A stretch of DNA of 64,000 nucleotides from DATKPC01 sp035524275 (GTDB lineage Bacteria; Pseudomonadota; Gammaproteobacteria; Burkholderiales; Burkholderiaceae_F), in the NCBI GenBank assembly GCA_035524275.1, contig DATKPC010000078.1, positions 1-64,000 of the forward strand. Direction: 5' to 3'. The position numbers were made by a program, and so were the translations under genes. Positions within the stretch are counted from its first letter, which is position 1. Each line of letters opens with the position of its first letter. Below are positions 53,130-62,178 of the stretch, one piece after another. Under the pieces are notes generated by a model. It had not been told where the DNA came from. It made no database searches and saw only the letters and a program-made list of their open reading frames with translations.

Positions 53130-53492
53130 ATGCCGCAGAAGATTCTCATCGTCATCCACGCGCCACCCTACGGCAGCGAGCGCTGCCTTTCGGCGCTGCG
53201 CGTCGCCAATTCGCTCGCCGGGCTCGATGGCGACGAAACGCCCGACGTTCGCGTCTTCCTGATGTCCGACGCGACCGTGCTCGCGCTGCCCAACCAGCAG
53301 GACGGCGGAGGTAGCGGGTTGCAGAAGATGGTCGAGGAGCTGGTGTCGCGACGGGTCCCGATCGTCGTCTGTCGCACCTGCGCGTTGGCGCGCGGCCTCG
53401 GCGATTTGCCGCTGATCGCCGGCACGCGCATCGGCACGCTGGCCGAGCTCGCGCAATCGACACTCTGGGCCGACAAGGTCGTCACGTTCTGA
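53130..53492 (+). CDS. DsrE-like small sulfur-carrier family protein
   Basis: The product has 120 residues with the DsrE/F fold pattern: ILIVIHAPPYGSERCLSALR, DVRVFLMSDATVLAL and VVCRTCALARGL, the last with the conserved cysteine pair (CRTC). Such proteins bind or transfer sulfur as persulfide. It lies between the OsmC and MBL genes. Confidence 0.88.
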   Translation: MPQKILIVIHAPPYGSERCLSALRVANSLAGLDGDETPDVRVFLMSDATVLALPNQQDGGGSGLQKMVEELVSRRVPIVVCRTCALARGLGDLPLIAGTRIGTLAELAQSTLWADKVVTF

Positions 53493-53573
53493 CGCGATCG
53501 GGCGCGTCCTCGTCCACGGCCCGGTTGAATTACGTCGCGAGCAGGCCCGATTTTCGTCCGAGGAGCCATCCGC

Positions 53574-54560
53574 ATGATCCGATCTGCCGCGCGCGCGGCC
53601 GTTGCCGCGAAAAGCCTTGCAACGTGGCTTGCCATCTGCGTTGCCCTTCTTGCGTCCGCGGTCGGATCGGCGAAGGCACAGCCCGTCGCGGAATCGAAGT
53701 CGCGACTCGATGTGATTGTCCTCGGTTCAGGGGGCCCCGGCGCGACGGGTCGCGCGGGGTCTGCCTATCTCGTCCTGCTCGACGGCATGCCCCGCATCCT
53801 CGTCGACGCCGGACCGGGCTCGTTCGTGAGAATCGGCGAAGCCGGGGTCCCGTTGACAGCGATCGACACGATCCTGCTGACCCATCTGCACGCGGACCAT
53901 GCCGGCGAACTGCCCGGAATCGTCAAGGCGTTGGCGGTGTCACGGCGGTCCAGGATCCAGTTGCGGGTCTTCGGTCCCGACGGCCGCGCCGCCGACGAAT
54001 CCCACGCTGCATTTCCGTCCACGCGTCGATTGATCGACCTGCTCTTCGGGCCGGCAGGCGCGTTTGGATACTTGGCGAATTTTTCGGCACCGGTTTCCTT
54101 TGCGACAATGGACATTGCGACGCAGCGCGCCGGCGCGCCCCCCGTCGTGCAGTCGATCGTGAACGAAGGCGGGTTGACCGTACGCGCGATTGCGGGTCAC
54201 CATCGCGACGCCCCATCGGTGATCTACCGGATCGACTACGCGGGTCGCAGCGTGACCTTTACGGGCGACATCGACGCGAAGGGTCACGCCGCACTGCGTC
54301 GGATCGCGAGCGGCACCGACCTTCTGGTCTTCAACAGCGTCGTCCTGGATCCGCCGCTGTCCCCTGAAATCCTGTACACGCTCCATACGCCGCCCGGTGA
54401 GATAGGCGCCATCGCCGCCGATGCGCACGTCGAGCGACTTCTGTTGTCCCATTTGTCTCCGGCGACCGACGAACACCGCGATGCCGTACGCGAATCGATT
54501 GCACGGCGATTCGCCGTTCCGGTTGAATTTGCAAGCGACGGTGCACGAATCACGCCCTAG
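53574..54560 (+). CDS. Secreted MBL-fold metallohydrolase
   Basis: The product has 328 residues. The signal peptide ends near AKA-QP (about 36). The metal site is HLHADH (104-109), with further ligands likely in AGHHRDAP, FTGDI and LSHLS. The overall order resembles tRNase Z/arylsulfatase-type hydrolases. The substrate is unknown. It is probably the last gene of the OsmC-DsrE-MBL run (81-base gap). Confidence 0.85.
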   Translation: MIRSAARAAVAAKSLATWLAICVALLASAVGSAKAQPVAESKSRLDVIVLGSGGPGATGRAGSAYLVLLDGMPRILVDAGPGSFVRIGEAGVPLTAIDTILLTHLHADHAGELPGIVKALAVSRRSRIQLRVFGPDGRAADESHAAFPSTRRLIDLLFGPAGAFGYLANFSAPVSFATMDIATQRAGAPPVVQSIVNEGGLTVRAIAGHHRDAPSVIYRIDYAGRSVTFTGDIDAKGHAALRRIASGTDLLVFNSVVLDPPLSPEILYTLHTPPGEIGAIAADAHVERLLLSHLSPATDEHRDAVRESIARRFAVPVEFASDGARITP

Positions 54561-54613
54561 GACCACGCATGGGGTCAGCGGGATCCTCGGCGTATGGTTC
54601 TTTGGCGATATAG

Positions 54614-54706
54614 AAAAGCTCCAACGAGGTCGCCGACGCGATCGTCGCTGTGCCGCTGAAGTCGGGCGATGCGGTGCGCCAAGGCCAGCTGCTCGCGCGT
54701 ATGCTC
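54614..54706 (+). pseudogene. Possible remnant of a biotinyl/HlyD-type domain
   Basis: One short open stretch reads NEVADAIVAVPLKSGDAVRQ then GQLLARM, which looks like the lipoyl/biotinyl hairpin of membrane fusion or carboxyl-carrier proteins (SGD.V..GQ.L). It is preceded by a stop codon and soon loses any likeness. It may be a decayed gene fragment or chance. The rest of the 350-base spacer 54561-54910 shows no gene. Confidence 0.3.
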
Positions 54707-54910
54707 GGGACATCGTGGGCGCCACGCCCCGATGGACGTGCTCGACGGCAATCGCAGGATGGTCGCGTAAAGACCGCCCTCTGCGCGAGGTGTTTTCGCC
54801 CGGTTGTGGCGTGTGTCGCGCAATATCGACGATGGCGTTGGGGTTGCACTTGGCATCCAGTCGGTATCCGGCGCTGCAATGCGCGTCGAGCTCACAATGA
54901 CGACGGACGT

Positions 54911-55567
54911 ATGCCCATAACCGTGCTCCTTGCCGACGACCATCGGGTGCTCCGCGAAGGCCTGCAGTGCCTCCTGGAGACCGGCGATGAGATCAGCGTC
55001 GTCGGAACGGCCAGCGACGGCCTCGAAGCCGTCGAGTTGGCGGAGCGCCTGCAACCGAACGTCGTCGTCATGGACATCCTGATGCCGCGACTCAACGGCA
55101 TCGATGCGACGCGTTCCATCCTGGTGCACCACCCGGCAATGGGCGTCCTCATCCTCTCGGTGCAGTCCTCGAGCGACGTCATCGGGGCAGCCATCGCGGC
55201 CGGCGCGCGCGGGTATCTGCCGAAGGAATCCTCGGCCGCCGAACTGACGGCGGCAATCCGTGCGGTCGCTTCGGGCGAGCGGTTTTTCAGTGACGGAATT
55301 TCCCCACTCACGCAGGACTCCCATCGCGATGCCGCATCGATTCCGTCGCCGATGTGGGGGTTGACGCCGGCCGAGCGGGAGATCCTGAAACTCGTTGCCG
55401 ACGGCCACACCAACATCCAGGCGGCACGTCTGATGGGCCTGTCGCCTCGAACGGTCGAGACCTATCGCTGCCGACTGATGGCGAAGCTGCAGCTGCGCAC
55501 GCTGCCGGCACTCGTTCGATTTGCGATCCGCAACGGCATCAGCTCGCTGCACGACAAGCCGATGTAG
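54911..55567 (+). CDS. NarL/FixJ family response regulator
   Basis: The product has 218 residues. The receiver has VLLADDHRVLREGL, the phosphorylated Asp55 in VVMDILMPRLNG and Lys105 in YLPKESS. The LuxR-type DNA-binding domain is in the C-terminal third: LTPAEREILKLVADGHTNIQ then LSPRTVETYRCRLMAKL. The ATG at 54911 matches the family start. A PAS kinase follows 152 bases later and may be its partner. Confidence 0.93.
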   Translation: MPITVLLADDHRVLREGLQCLLETGDEISVVGTASDGLEAVELAERLQPNVVVMDILMPRLNGIDATRSILVHHPAMGVLILSVQSSSDVIGAAIAAGARGYLPKESSAAELTAAIRAVASGERFFSDGISPLTQDSHRDAASIPSPMWGLTPAEREILKLVADGHTNIQAARLMGLSPRTVETYRCRLMAKLQLRTLPALVRFAIRNGISSLHDKPM

Positions 55568-55719
55568 TGTCCGCACCAACGCAGCGCAGGGCCCGCATCG
55601 TCCCATCGTCGATGTCGTAGTTCTTCGATAGGCAGCCCCGGCATCGCGCGGTAAGCTCAATTTTCGCGGTCGAGCAAAGCAGGTCCATCAAAGCCTGGAA
55701 ACGCGCGGACTCAACAAAC

Positions 55720-57222
55720 GTGCCGCACGACAAAGCGTCGGATACCGACTTCGTCAAGCTGCTGCTCGAGCATTCGCCCGATGCCACGATCGTGACGGCG
55801 ATCGACGGGCAAACCCTGTACTGGGGTCGCGGGGCGGAGTCGCTGTTCGGCTACCACGAGAGCGAAGCGCTGGGCCGGCGCCTCGTGGAACTCATCGTTC
55901 CGGAATTCCTGCTTGGCGACGAAGAGCGGGCCCTCGCCGAGACATTGACACGCGGTCAGTCGACACGCGAGTCGATTCGCAGGGCGAAGAGCGGCTCCCT
56001 GATCCACGTCGACGTTTCGCGGCGGGCCGTGCGAGGCGACCATGGCGCGCCCGAGGTCGTGGTTTCGGTGGAGAAGGACGTCACCGACCTGAAGGCATCG
56101 CGCGACGCGCGTCTCGTCGAAGCACGCTTCGGGAATCTTCTCGAATCCGTCCCGGACGCGATCGTGATGGTCAATTCGACCGGCCGCATCGTCTCGGCCA
56201 ATGCGCACGCCGGCAGGATGTTCGGCTACGAGCCGCAGCGGCTGCTTGCGCTCCGGATCGAGGAACTCCTGCCGCAACGACACCGGGCGTCGCACATCGG
56301 CCACCGGGTCGATTTCTTCGCGCAGCCACGCACGCGCGCGATGGGCGCCGGCCTGGAGCTCTTCGGCCTGCGTCGCGACGGCACCGAGTTTCCGGTCGAG
56401 ATCAGCTTGAGCCCGATGCCCACGGAGGAAGGGGGCCTGCTCGTGATGAGCGCGATCCGCGATACCAGTGAGCGCAAGCGCTTCGAGGATCAACTTCGGG
56501 AAAAGAACGCCGAGCTGGAACGGGCGAACCAGGCGAAGAACCGGTTTCTCGCCGCGATGAGTCACGAACTGCGCACGCCGTTGAACGCGGTGATCGGATT
56601 CACCGGGACGCTGCTGATGGAACTGCCGGGTCCGCTGCTCCCGGAGCAGAAGCAACAGTTGCGCACGGTCCAGTCGAGCGCGCGTCACCTGCTGTCGTTG
56701 ATCAACGACCTTCTGGACGTCGCCCGCATCGAAGCCGGCCGTATCGACCTGAAGCCGGAGGCAACGCGATGCGCCGACGTCATCGAGGAAGTCGTCGGAT
56801 CGCTCGCGCCCCTGGCCCAGGCCCGCGGACTCCGCGTCAGCATCGAGGCGGCCGATCCGGAGTTGTCGCTGGTCGTCGACCGGCGCGCCCTGCGGCAGAT
56901 CGTCCTGAATCTCATCAACAACGCGCTCAAGTTCACGGAGCGCGGTGGTGTCAGCGTTGCGGTGCGACGCGTCGCGCACGGCGATCGGTCGATGGTGGAG
57001 ATCGCCGTCGCCGATACGGGGATCGGCATTTCCAGCGAGGACCGCCTGAAGCTGTTTGCGGCCTTCTCGCAGTTCGACCACGTCCGGCGTCGACCCTCCG
57101 AGGGCACCGGTCTCGGTCTTCACCTGAGCCAGAAGCTCGCCGAGGCGCTGCGAGGTCGTATCGAGGTCGACAGCGAGGTCGGAGCGGGAAGTACCTTCAC
57201 GCTGGTGCTGCCGCTCGCCTAG
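55720..57222 (+). CDS. Cytoplasmic two-PAS sensor histidine kinase
   Basis: The product has 500 residues from a GTG. Two PAS domains (about 8-125 and 133-250) precede a HisKA domain with His282 in AMSHELRTPLNAVIGF, and a HATPase domain with NLINNALKFTERG, VADTGIGIS and GTGLGLHLSQKLAEAL. No membrane helix is visible, so it senses a cytoplasmic signal. PAS ligands cannot be told. The phosphotransfer domain type (HisKA) is not the one that most often pairs with NarL-type regulators, so the pairing with the upstream gene is only probable. Confidence 0.92.
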   Translation: MPHDKASDTDFVKLLLEHSPDATIVTAIDGQTLYWGRGAESLFGYHESEALGRRLVELIVPEFLLGDEERALAETLTRGQSTRESIRRAKSGSLIHVDVSRRAVRGDHGAPEVVVSVEKDVTDLKASRDARLVEARFGNLLESVPDAIVMVNSTGRIVSANAHAGRMFGYEPQRLLALRIEELLPQRHRASHIGHRVDFFAQPRTRAMGAGLELFGLRRDGTEFPVEISLSPMPTEEGGLLVMSAIRDTSERKRFEDQLREKNAELERANQAKNRFLAAMSHELRTPLNAVIGFTGTLLMELPGPLLPEQKQQLRTVQSSARHLLSLINDLLDVARIEAGRIDLKPEATRCADVIEEVVGSLAPLAQARGLRVSIEAADPELSLVVDRRALRQIVLNLINNALKFTERGGVSVAVRRVAHGDRSMVEIAVADTGIGISSEDRLKLFAAFSQFDHVRRRPSEGTGLGLHLSQKLAEALRGRIEVDSEVGAGSTFTLVLPLA

Positions 57223-57287
57223 ACGATGCCCTGCCGCTCGTTCGCCAGCCGCCGTTCGACGATATCGAAGGCGCCCTGTCCATCGCA

Positions 57288-57962
57288 TCAAGCGTTTGCG
57301 GGACCGGCGCGCGACGTGAACTGCTGGATATCGCCCGACGTCAGGACCCGCTTGCCGCGGAGCACGGGTACCGTCGAGAGCAAGGCCCACGCCACGCGAC
57401 GGGCCTCGACCGGTCGGTAGTTCAGCGGCGCGAGCGAACCCAGCAGCCGGCCGATCCGTATGCCCCACTTCTCGCCGCCCCGTGACGGCTGATTCAATGC
57501 CTCGCGATCTCCGACCAGCAACGACGGGCGCGCGACGACGCAGGTTTCCGGCTTCAGCGCGTCGAGCGCCGCCTCCAGTTCGCCCTTGACGCGGTTGTAG
57601 AAGACCGCCGATCGGACATTCGCTCCCATGGCGCTGACGAGGCCGATCCGGCGAGCGCCTGCGGCCATGGCAGCACGCGCCACCGCAAGATTGGCATCGA
57701 AATCCACGGCGCGGAACGCCTCCGCGCTTCCGGCCTGCTTCATCGTCGTGCCGAGCGCAAGATAGACCTCGTCGACCGCCGGTAGCGCGGGCAGCGCGCT
57801 AAAGTCCACGCAATGCGCGGCCAGCTTCGGATGCCGCACCGTCGGCTCGCGCCGCCCGAGCGCGTGCACCTCCGCCACGGACGCATCGTCCAGCAGGCCT
57901 TGCAAGAGGCTCGATCCCACCAGCCCGGATGCTCCGGCGATGACGACCTTGCGGTGGTTCAT
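57288..57962 (-). CDS. NAD(P)-binding atypical SDR (HTATIP2/TIP30-like)
   Basis: The product has 224 residues. The nucleotide site VVIAGASGLVGSSLLQ is at the N-terminus. VYLALGTTMKQAGS, LVSAMGANV and the FYNRVKGELE segment, with a Y-x-x-V-K pair, are typical of the YbjT/TIP30-like group. The role is unknown. It converges on the PAS kinase gene. Confidence 0.82.
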   Translation of the reverse strand: MNHRKVVIAGASGLVGSSLLQGLLDDASVAEVHALGRREPTVRHPKLAAHCVDFSALPALPAVDEVYLALGTTMKQAGSAEAFRAVDFDANLAVARAAMAAGARRIGLVSAMGANVRSAVFYNRVKGELEAALDALKPETCVVARPSLLVGDREALNQPSRGGEKWGIRIGRLLGSLAPLNYRPVEARRVAWALLSTVPVLRGKRVLTSGDIQQFTSRAGPANA

Positions 57963-58040
57963 TTCCAGCTCCCTGCCGACACGCCGGCCCGGCGCCGACG
58001 CCGGCGGCAGGCGTCGGCGCGACGCGCTCGACGCCTAGCG

Positions 58041-59057
58041 CTAGCGGTCGTTGCGTCCGCGCAGGAAATGCAGCGCCGCGCGCCACGTCTCCGGCGAGTT
58101 CAGGATGCCGAGATGCGCCGCCTGCAGCACGGCGTCGTACTGCCCCTGGCCCGCGAGGTCGACGGTCGGCGCTCCGGAGAGCAGCGCGCTATCGGAAAAA
58201 TCGTGCGGATTGCCATCGCGGTCCACGGCCGGCACGCCAGGCACCAGGCCATCCTGCGACGGCAGGTAGACGAAGTCGCCACTTTCCGGCGTGGCTCGCG
58301 CGACGTTGCGAATCACGAGGTAACGTGTCGGCCCGCGCGTCTCGCCGGCCGCGTTGAGCACCGTGAGCAGTTGCGTATGGTCCGAGCCATATTCCTCGCA
58401 GATCGCGCTGTCGGGAACGAAGCCGCCGCTCGCGGGCAACTGGAAATAGTTCGCGGCCGAAGGAGAACAATCGATGATGCCGTGATTCGGCCCGTCGATC
58501 GCCACCAGCGAACGCACGACGTCATACGCGTCGTCCTGCAGCATCCATTCCCGCGTGGCCGTGACGCCGAGGCTGTGGGCGACGATGTCGACGCGTTCCG
58601 CGCCGGTGTACTGCAGGACCGCACGAACGAATGCGCGGATCAGCGGCACCGCGGCGGCCGTGCTGTGGCTGACGCCCGACTTGCGCGGGACCTCCTGCGC
58701 GAGGTCGCACTGGTCGCCCTGGTAGCCGAGCCCCCAGAGCTCGGCGGCGCGGTAGCCGTGCGACGCAAAGAATTGCGCCATGTTGTGCGCATACCCGAGC
58801 GGGTTGCAGGCGGTCGGGAACGGCGTGTCGTTGTTGCCGTGCAGGAAGATCACCGGTACGCGTTCGACATGGCCGCGAGCGCCGAAACCGATCACCGGGA
58901 CGCCGAGATAGAAGTTATCGATCTGCGGAAAATCGGAGGGCAACGACGTGCCGACCGTCGCAGCGCCCTGGCCCGCCGCGGCCGCGACGGCGAAGCCTGC
59001 AAAGCCCGCGACAGCGGCAATCCACGCGAGCACCCTACGCCTCATCGAGCGTCTCAT
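58041..59057 (-). CDS. Secreted lipase/esterase, alpha/beta hydrolase
   Basis: The product has 338 residues from 59057, preceded by GGGGGAG. It has an arginine-rich n-region and a signal peptide cut near AAAA-GQ. HGNNDTPF is the oxyanion region and VAHSLGVT (Ser162) the nucleophile elbow; paired cysteines may form disulfides. It resembles class 2 lipases and extracellular PHB depolymerase-like proteins. The substrate is not defined. Confidence 0.82.
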   Translation of the reverse strand: MRRSMRRRVLAWIAAVAGFAGFAVAAAAGQGAATVGTSLPSDFPQIDNFYLGVPVIGFGARGHVERVPVIFLHGNNDTPFPTACNPLGYAHNMAQFFASHGYRAAELWGLGYQGDQCDLAQEVPRKSGVSHSTAAAVPLIRAFVRAVLQYTGAERVDIVAHSLGVTATREWMLQDDAYDVVRSLVAIDGPNHGIIDCSPSAANYFQLPASGGFVPDSAICEEYGSDHTQLLTVLNAAGETRGPTRYLVIRNVARATPESGDFVYLPSQDGLVPGVPAVDRDGNPHDFSDSALLSGAPTVDLAGQGQYDAVLQAAHLGILNSPETWRAALHFLRGRNDR

Positions 59058-59191
59058 CGATCGTCTCCCCCTTCGATGGTTGTCATCGGTTCGCCGCAAC
59101 GCGGCGCCCGCGATATTGCGCCAGATCCGGCGCGAGCGGGTCGACCCGTGGTCGGAAACATCCCGGCCACCGGCGCAGAAGGTGCCCGCGA

Positions 59192-59488
59192 TCACGCGGT
59201 CTCGTCGGTTCGACCCCGCTCGCCCTCGTAAAGCGACGGCGTGACGCCGGCACGGCCGAGAAACGCCCGAAGATGCGTGATGGCATCGGCGCTGAGCACG
59301 TTGCTGTGGTGCGGCCGGTGCAGGATGCTTTCCATTCCGTTGAGGTGAACGCGGATCCGCGCGCCCGACAGCGTCTCGACGGCGGCTCCGACATGACGAA
59401 GCAGCGATTCGATTTCGCGCCAGTGCATGTTGCCGCTGGGTGGATCGTGAAAGATCTGGCGGATGACTTTGGCCTGATGGTGGCTCAT
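59192..59488 (-). CDS. HicA-like small protein (orphan toxin family)
   Basis: The product has 98 residues. The pattern IFHDPPSGNMHWREIESLL, then RIRVHLNGMESILHRPH, and AITHLRAFLGRAGV fits a widespread group annotated as type II HicA-family toxins (double-stranded RNA-binding-like fold with a catalytic histidine, here perhaps in LHRPHHS). No HicB antitoxin gene is adjacent, so it may not be an active toxin. Confidence 0.7.
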   Translation of the reverse strand: MSHHQAKVIRQIFHDPPSGNMHWREIESLLRHVGAAVETLSGARIRVHLNGMESILHRPHHSNVLSADAITHLRAFLGRAGVTPSLYEGERGRTDETA

Positions 59489-59640
59489 GGTGCCCTCGTC
59501 GATTGGGGGGGTCCCGGAATCGGTCGTTCGAACGCGCTGTTATTCCGCGGCTCGTGGCATGTTCGTCCCCTCCGACCGGCGATGCTTGAGCTACGTCAAC
59601 GGCGCGTGGAAGCCGTCGGATTCGACGAGCGCGGTCACGT

Positions 59641-61293
59641 TCAGGGTGCGACGCCACGCTTGATCGCGCGGGCCAGCGGCTGCGGCATGCGCCCTATCGA
59701 TTGCAGCAGGCGCAGCAGGACCTTCAGTTTGACGCCCGAAAAGGCGCGCGGCACGACCGCCTCGATCAGGTGCGGGCCCGGCGCACCCAGCGCACGTTCC
59801 AGCGCCGCGGTGAATTCCTCGGCGGTCGCCGCGCGCGACGCCGCGACACCCAGGCCGCGGGCAATCTGGACGAAGTCGAGCGCCGGTTCCCGCAGGTCGA
59901 ACTGCGCCCTGGCCCGCGGCCCGGCGGCACCGGTCCCGACGCGCTGCAGTTCGAGTTCCAGGATCCCGTAGGCGCCGTTGTTGAAGACGACCGACACGAT
60001 GTCGAGGCGCTCCCGCGCCATCGTCCAAAGCGCCTGGATCGTGTACATCGCGGAGCCGTCGCCGACGAGCGCCAGCACGCGCCGGCGCGGGCAGGCAATC
60101 GCGGCACCCACGGACAGCGGCAGCGCCTGGCCGATCGCGCCGCCCGTCAAGGTCAGCACGTCGTGTCGCGGGGCACCCGCGGTGAACATCGGCAAGGTCG
60201 TCCCTGACGTCTGCGCCTCGTCGACGAGGATCGCGTCCTCGGGCAGAAGGTGGCCGATCGCCTTGCAGACCTTCTCCGCCGTCAGCCTGCCGCGCGGCCT
60301 TCCAGGCCGTGCCGGCTGTTGCAAGGGCGGCGCGAGCCTGGCGGCGCCGAGGCGCTCGCAGAGGCTGTCGAGACTGGCCGCGACGTCCCGCTCGGCACTC
60401 ACGAGTTCATGAACGGCACAGCCTTCCGGCACCAGGTCGCTCCGTTTACCGGGGTAGGCGAAGAACGACGCTGGCGCCTTCGCGTCGACCAGCACGAGAT
60501 GCTTGAACGCCGACAACTGCACCGATGCCAGTTCCGCGAGATACGCGATGCGTTCGACGCGCGGCAAGCCGGCGCCGCGCGCCAGCCGCGATGGGAACAC
60601 TTCCGCCATCAGCCTGGCGCCGGTTCGAGCGGCGATGCGCGCGGCCACCAGCAAGTTCGGTTCCGCGAGCGCGCGCCCGCCGAGCAGCAACGCGCTCGGT
60701 TGGCCCGACGACAACACCTGCGCGATGGCGTCGATCACCGCGTCGTCGGCGCGCGGCGCCGGCACGCGGGAACCCGGCGCTACCGGCGTGCCGCCCTCGC
60801 CCCAGGACACATCGGCCGGCAGGATCAGCGTCGCCACCTGGCCCGGCGGCCCCATCGCGGCGGCGACGGCGCCGGCCACGTCCGCGCCAAGCTCCTCGGT
60901 GCGGTTCGACGTCCGGACCCAGGTCGAGACGTTGCGCGCCACCGTCTCGATGTCCGATTGAAGCTGCGCATCGTATTTCACGTGATAGGTCGCATGGTCG
61001 CCGACGATATTGACGACCGGCGTGCGGCCCTTGCGCGCGTTGTGCAGGTTGGCCAGGCCGTTGCCGAGGCCGCAGCCCAGATGCAGCAGCGTCGCGGCCG
61101 GCTTGCCCGCCATCCGTGCGTACCCGTCGGCAGCGCCGGTGGCGACGCCTTCGAACAGCGTGAGCACCGCGCGCATCTGCGGCGCCGCGTCGAGCGCGGC
61201 GACGAAGTGCATTTCGGACGTCCCCGGATTCGTGAAGCAGACCTCCACGCCCGCGTCGAGCAGCGTGCGCAACATCGACTGCGCGCCATTCAT
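59641..61293 (-). CDS. Thiamine pyrophosphate enzyme, acetolactate synthase-like
   Basis: The product has 550 residues from 61293 (GGAG nine bases upstream). The three domains of the family are clear: the N-terminal Glu48 in TLFEGVATGAADGYAR, the central domain, and the C-terminal TPP site GDGSAMYTIQALW followed by VVFNNGAYGIL. It lacks the strong features of true acetolactate synthase (no small-subunit gene nearby) and may be a decarboxylase such as the benzoylformate or indolepyruvate type. The exact reaction is open. Confidence 0.85.
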   Translation of the reverse strand: MNGAQSMLRTLLDAGVEVCFTNPGTSEMHFVAALDAAPQMRAVLTLFEGVATGAADGYARMAGKPAATLLHLGCGLGNGLANLHNARKGRTPVVNIVGDHATYHVKYDAQLQSDIETVARNVSTWVRTSNRTEELGADVAGAVAAAMGPPGQVATLILPADVSWGEGGTPVAPGSRVPAPRADDAVIDAIAQVLSSGQPSALLLGGRALAEPNLLVAARIAARTGARLMAEVFPSRLARGAGLPRVERIAYLAELASVQLSAFKHLVLVDAKAPASFFAYPGKRSDLVPEGCAVHELVSAERDVAASLDSLCERLGAARLAPPLQQPARPGRPRGRLTAEKVCKAIGHLLPEDAILVDEAQTSGTTLPMFTAGAPRHDVLTLTGGAIGQALPLSVGAAIACPRRRVLALVGDGSAMYTIQALWTMARERLDIVSVVFNNGAYGILELELQRVGTGAAGPRARAQFDLREPALDFVQIARGLGVAASRAATAEEFTAALERALGAPGPHLIEAVVPRAFSGVKLKVLLRLLQSIGRMPQPLARAIKRGVAP

Positions 61294-61413
61294 CGTGCGC
61301 ATCTCCGAAAAACCCGACGCGGGGCACCCGCCGAGCAACCGTCCCGCAGCGATCCTACCGAACCCGCGGCAGCGCCGCGACGACGGCCTGCGGCACGTTG
61401 CCGGGCGCGCCGA

Positions 61414-61986
61414 TCACTGCAGCGCGTTGCGCAGCGCGAGGCCGCCGAGCACCAGGAAGATCACGCACGCGATGCCGTGGACCGACCTCGTGGGCAGCCG
61501 CTTCGCGAAACGCTGACCCAGGTAGATCGCAGGCACGTTCGCGACCAGCATTCCCAAGGTCGTGCCGCCGACGACCGCGTAGAAAGCGTGGAACCTGGCG
61601 GCCAGCGCGACGGTCGCGACCTGTGTCTTGTCGCCCATCTCCGCCAGGAAGAATGCCACGGCGGTCGCGCCGAAGACGCCGAATCCGTCCTTCGGCGCGG
61701 CGACTTCGTTCGCGTCCAGCCGATCCGGAACAAGGATCCATCCGGCCATCCCGATGAACGACGCGACGACGAGCCAATCCATGATTTTCGGGTTCAACGC
61801 GCCTGCGAGCCAGATTCCGACGGCACCGGCGCCCGCATGGTTGGCGAGCGTCGCGGCGAGGACACCCAGGACGATCGGAACCGGTCGGCGGTACCTTGCC
61901 GCGAGGATCAGCGAGAGGAGTTGCGTCTTGTCGCCGATTTCGGCAAGCGCGACGACGCTGCTGGATACGAGGAAGGCTTCGAGCAC
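61414..61986 (-). CDS. GDT1/TMEM165 family (MneA-type) Mn/Ca exporter
   Basis: The product has 190 residues from a GTG with CAGGAG upstream. It has six membrane helices and two copies of the family motif, EIGDKTQ and EMGDKTQ, which form the cation path. Bacterial members export manganese. The leader upstream was inspected for a manganese riboswitch and none was recognised. Confidence 0.9.
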   Translation of the reverse strand: MLEAFLVSSSVVALAEIGDKTQLLSLILAARYRRPVPIVLGVLAATLANHAGAGAVGIWLAGALNPKIMDWLVVASFIGMAGWILVPDRLDANEVAAPKDGFGVFGATAVAFFLAEMGDKTQVATVALAARFHAFYAVVGGTTLGMLVANVPAIYLGQRFAKRLPTRSVHGIACVIFLVLGGLALRNALQ

Positions 61987-62178
61987 GGGAATCTCCTGGA
62001 CCGGCAAGCCGATGACCGCACGGTGCACCCGGTCCTCGCGAGGCGACGCGGCCAAATCATCGACTCGGCATCATCATCCAGGCGCCGCATCGGCCATGCC
62101 GGCGCATCGGCCGGCGCCCAATTCGTGATCCTTCCGTTCGAGATCGGCACGCGCGAGAACACGTGGCCTCGTCGCCGT

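Noticed and set aside
61987..62178. Manganese (yybP-ykoY) riboswitch in front of the Mn exporter gene
   Set aside because: The spacer has GC-rich inverted repeats but I could not find the conserved core of that riboswitch. A covariance model search would settle it.
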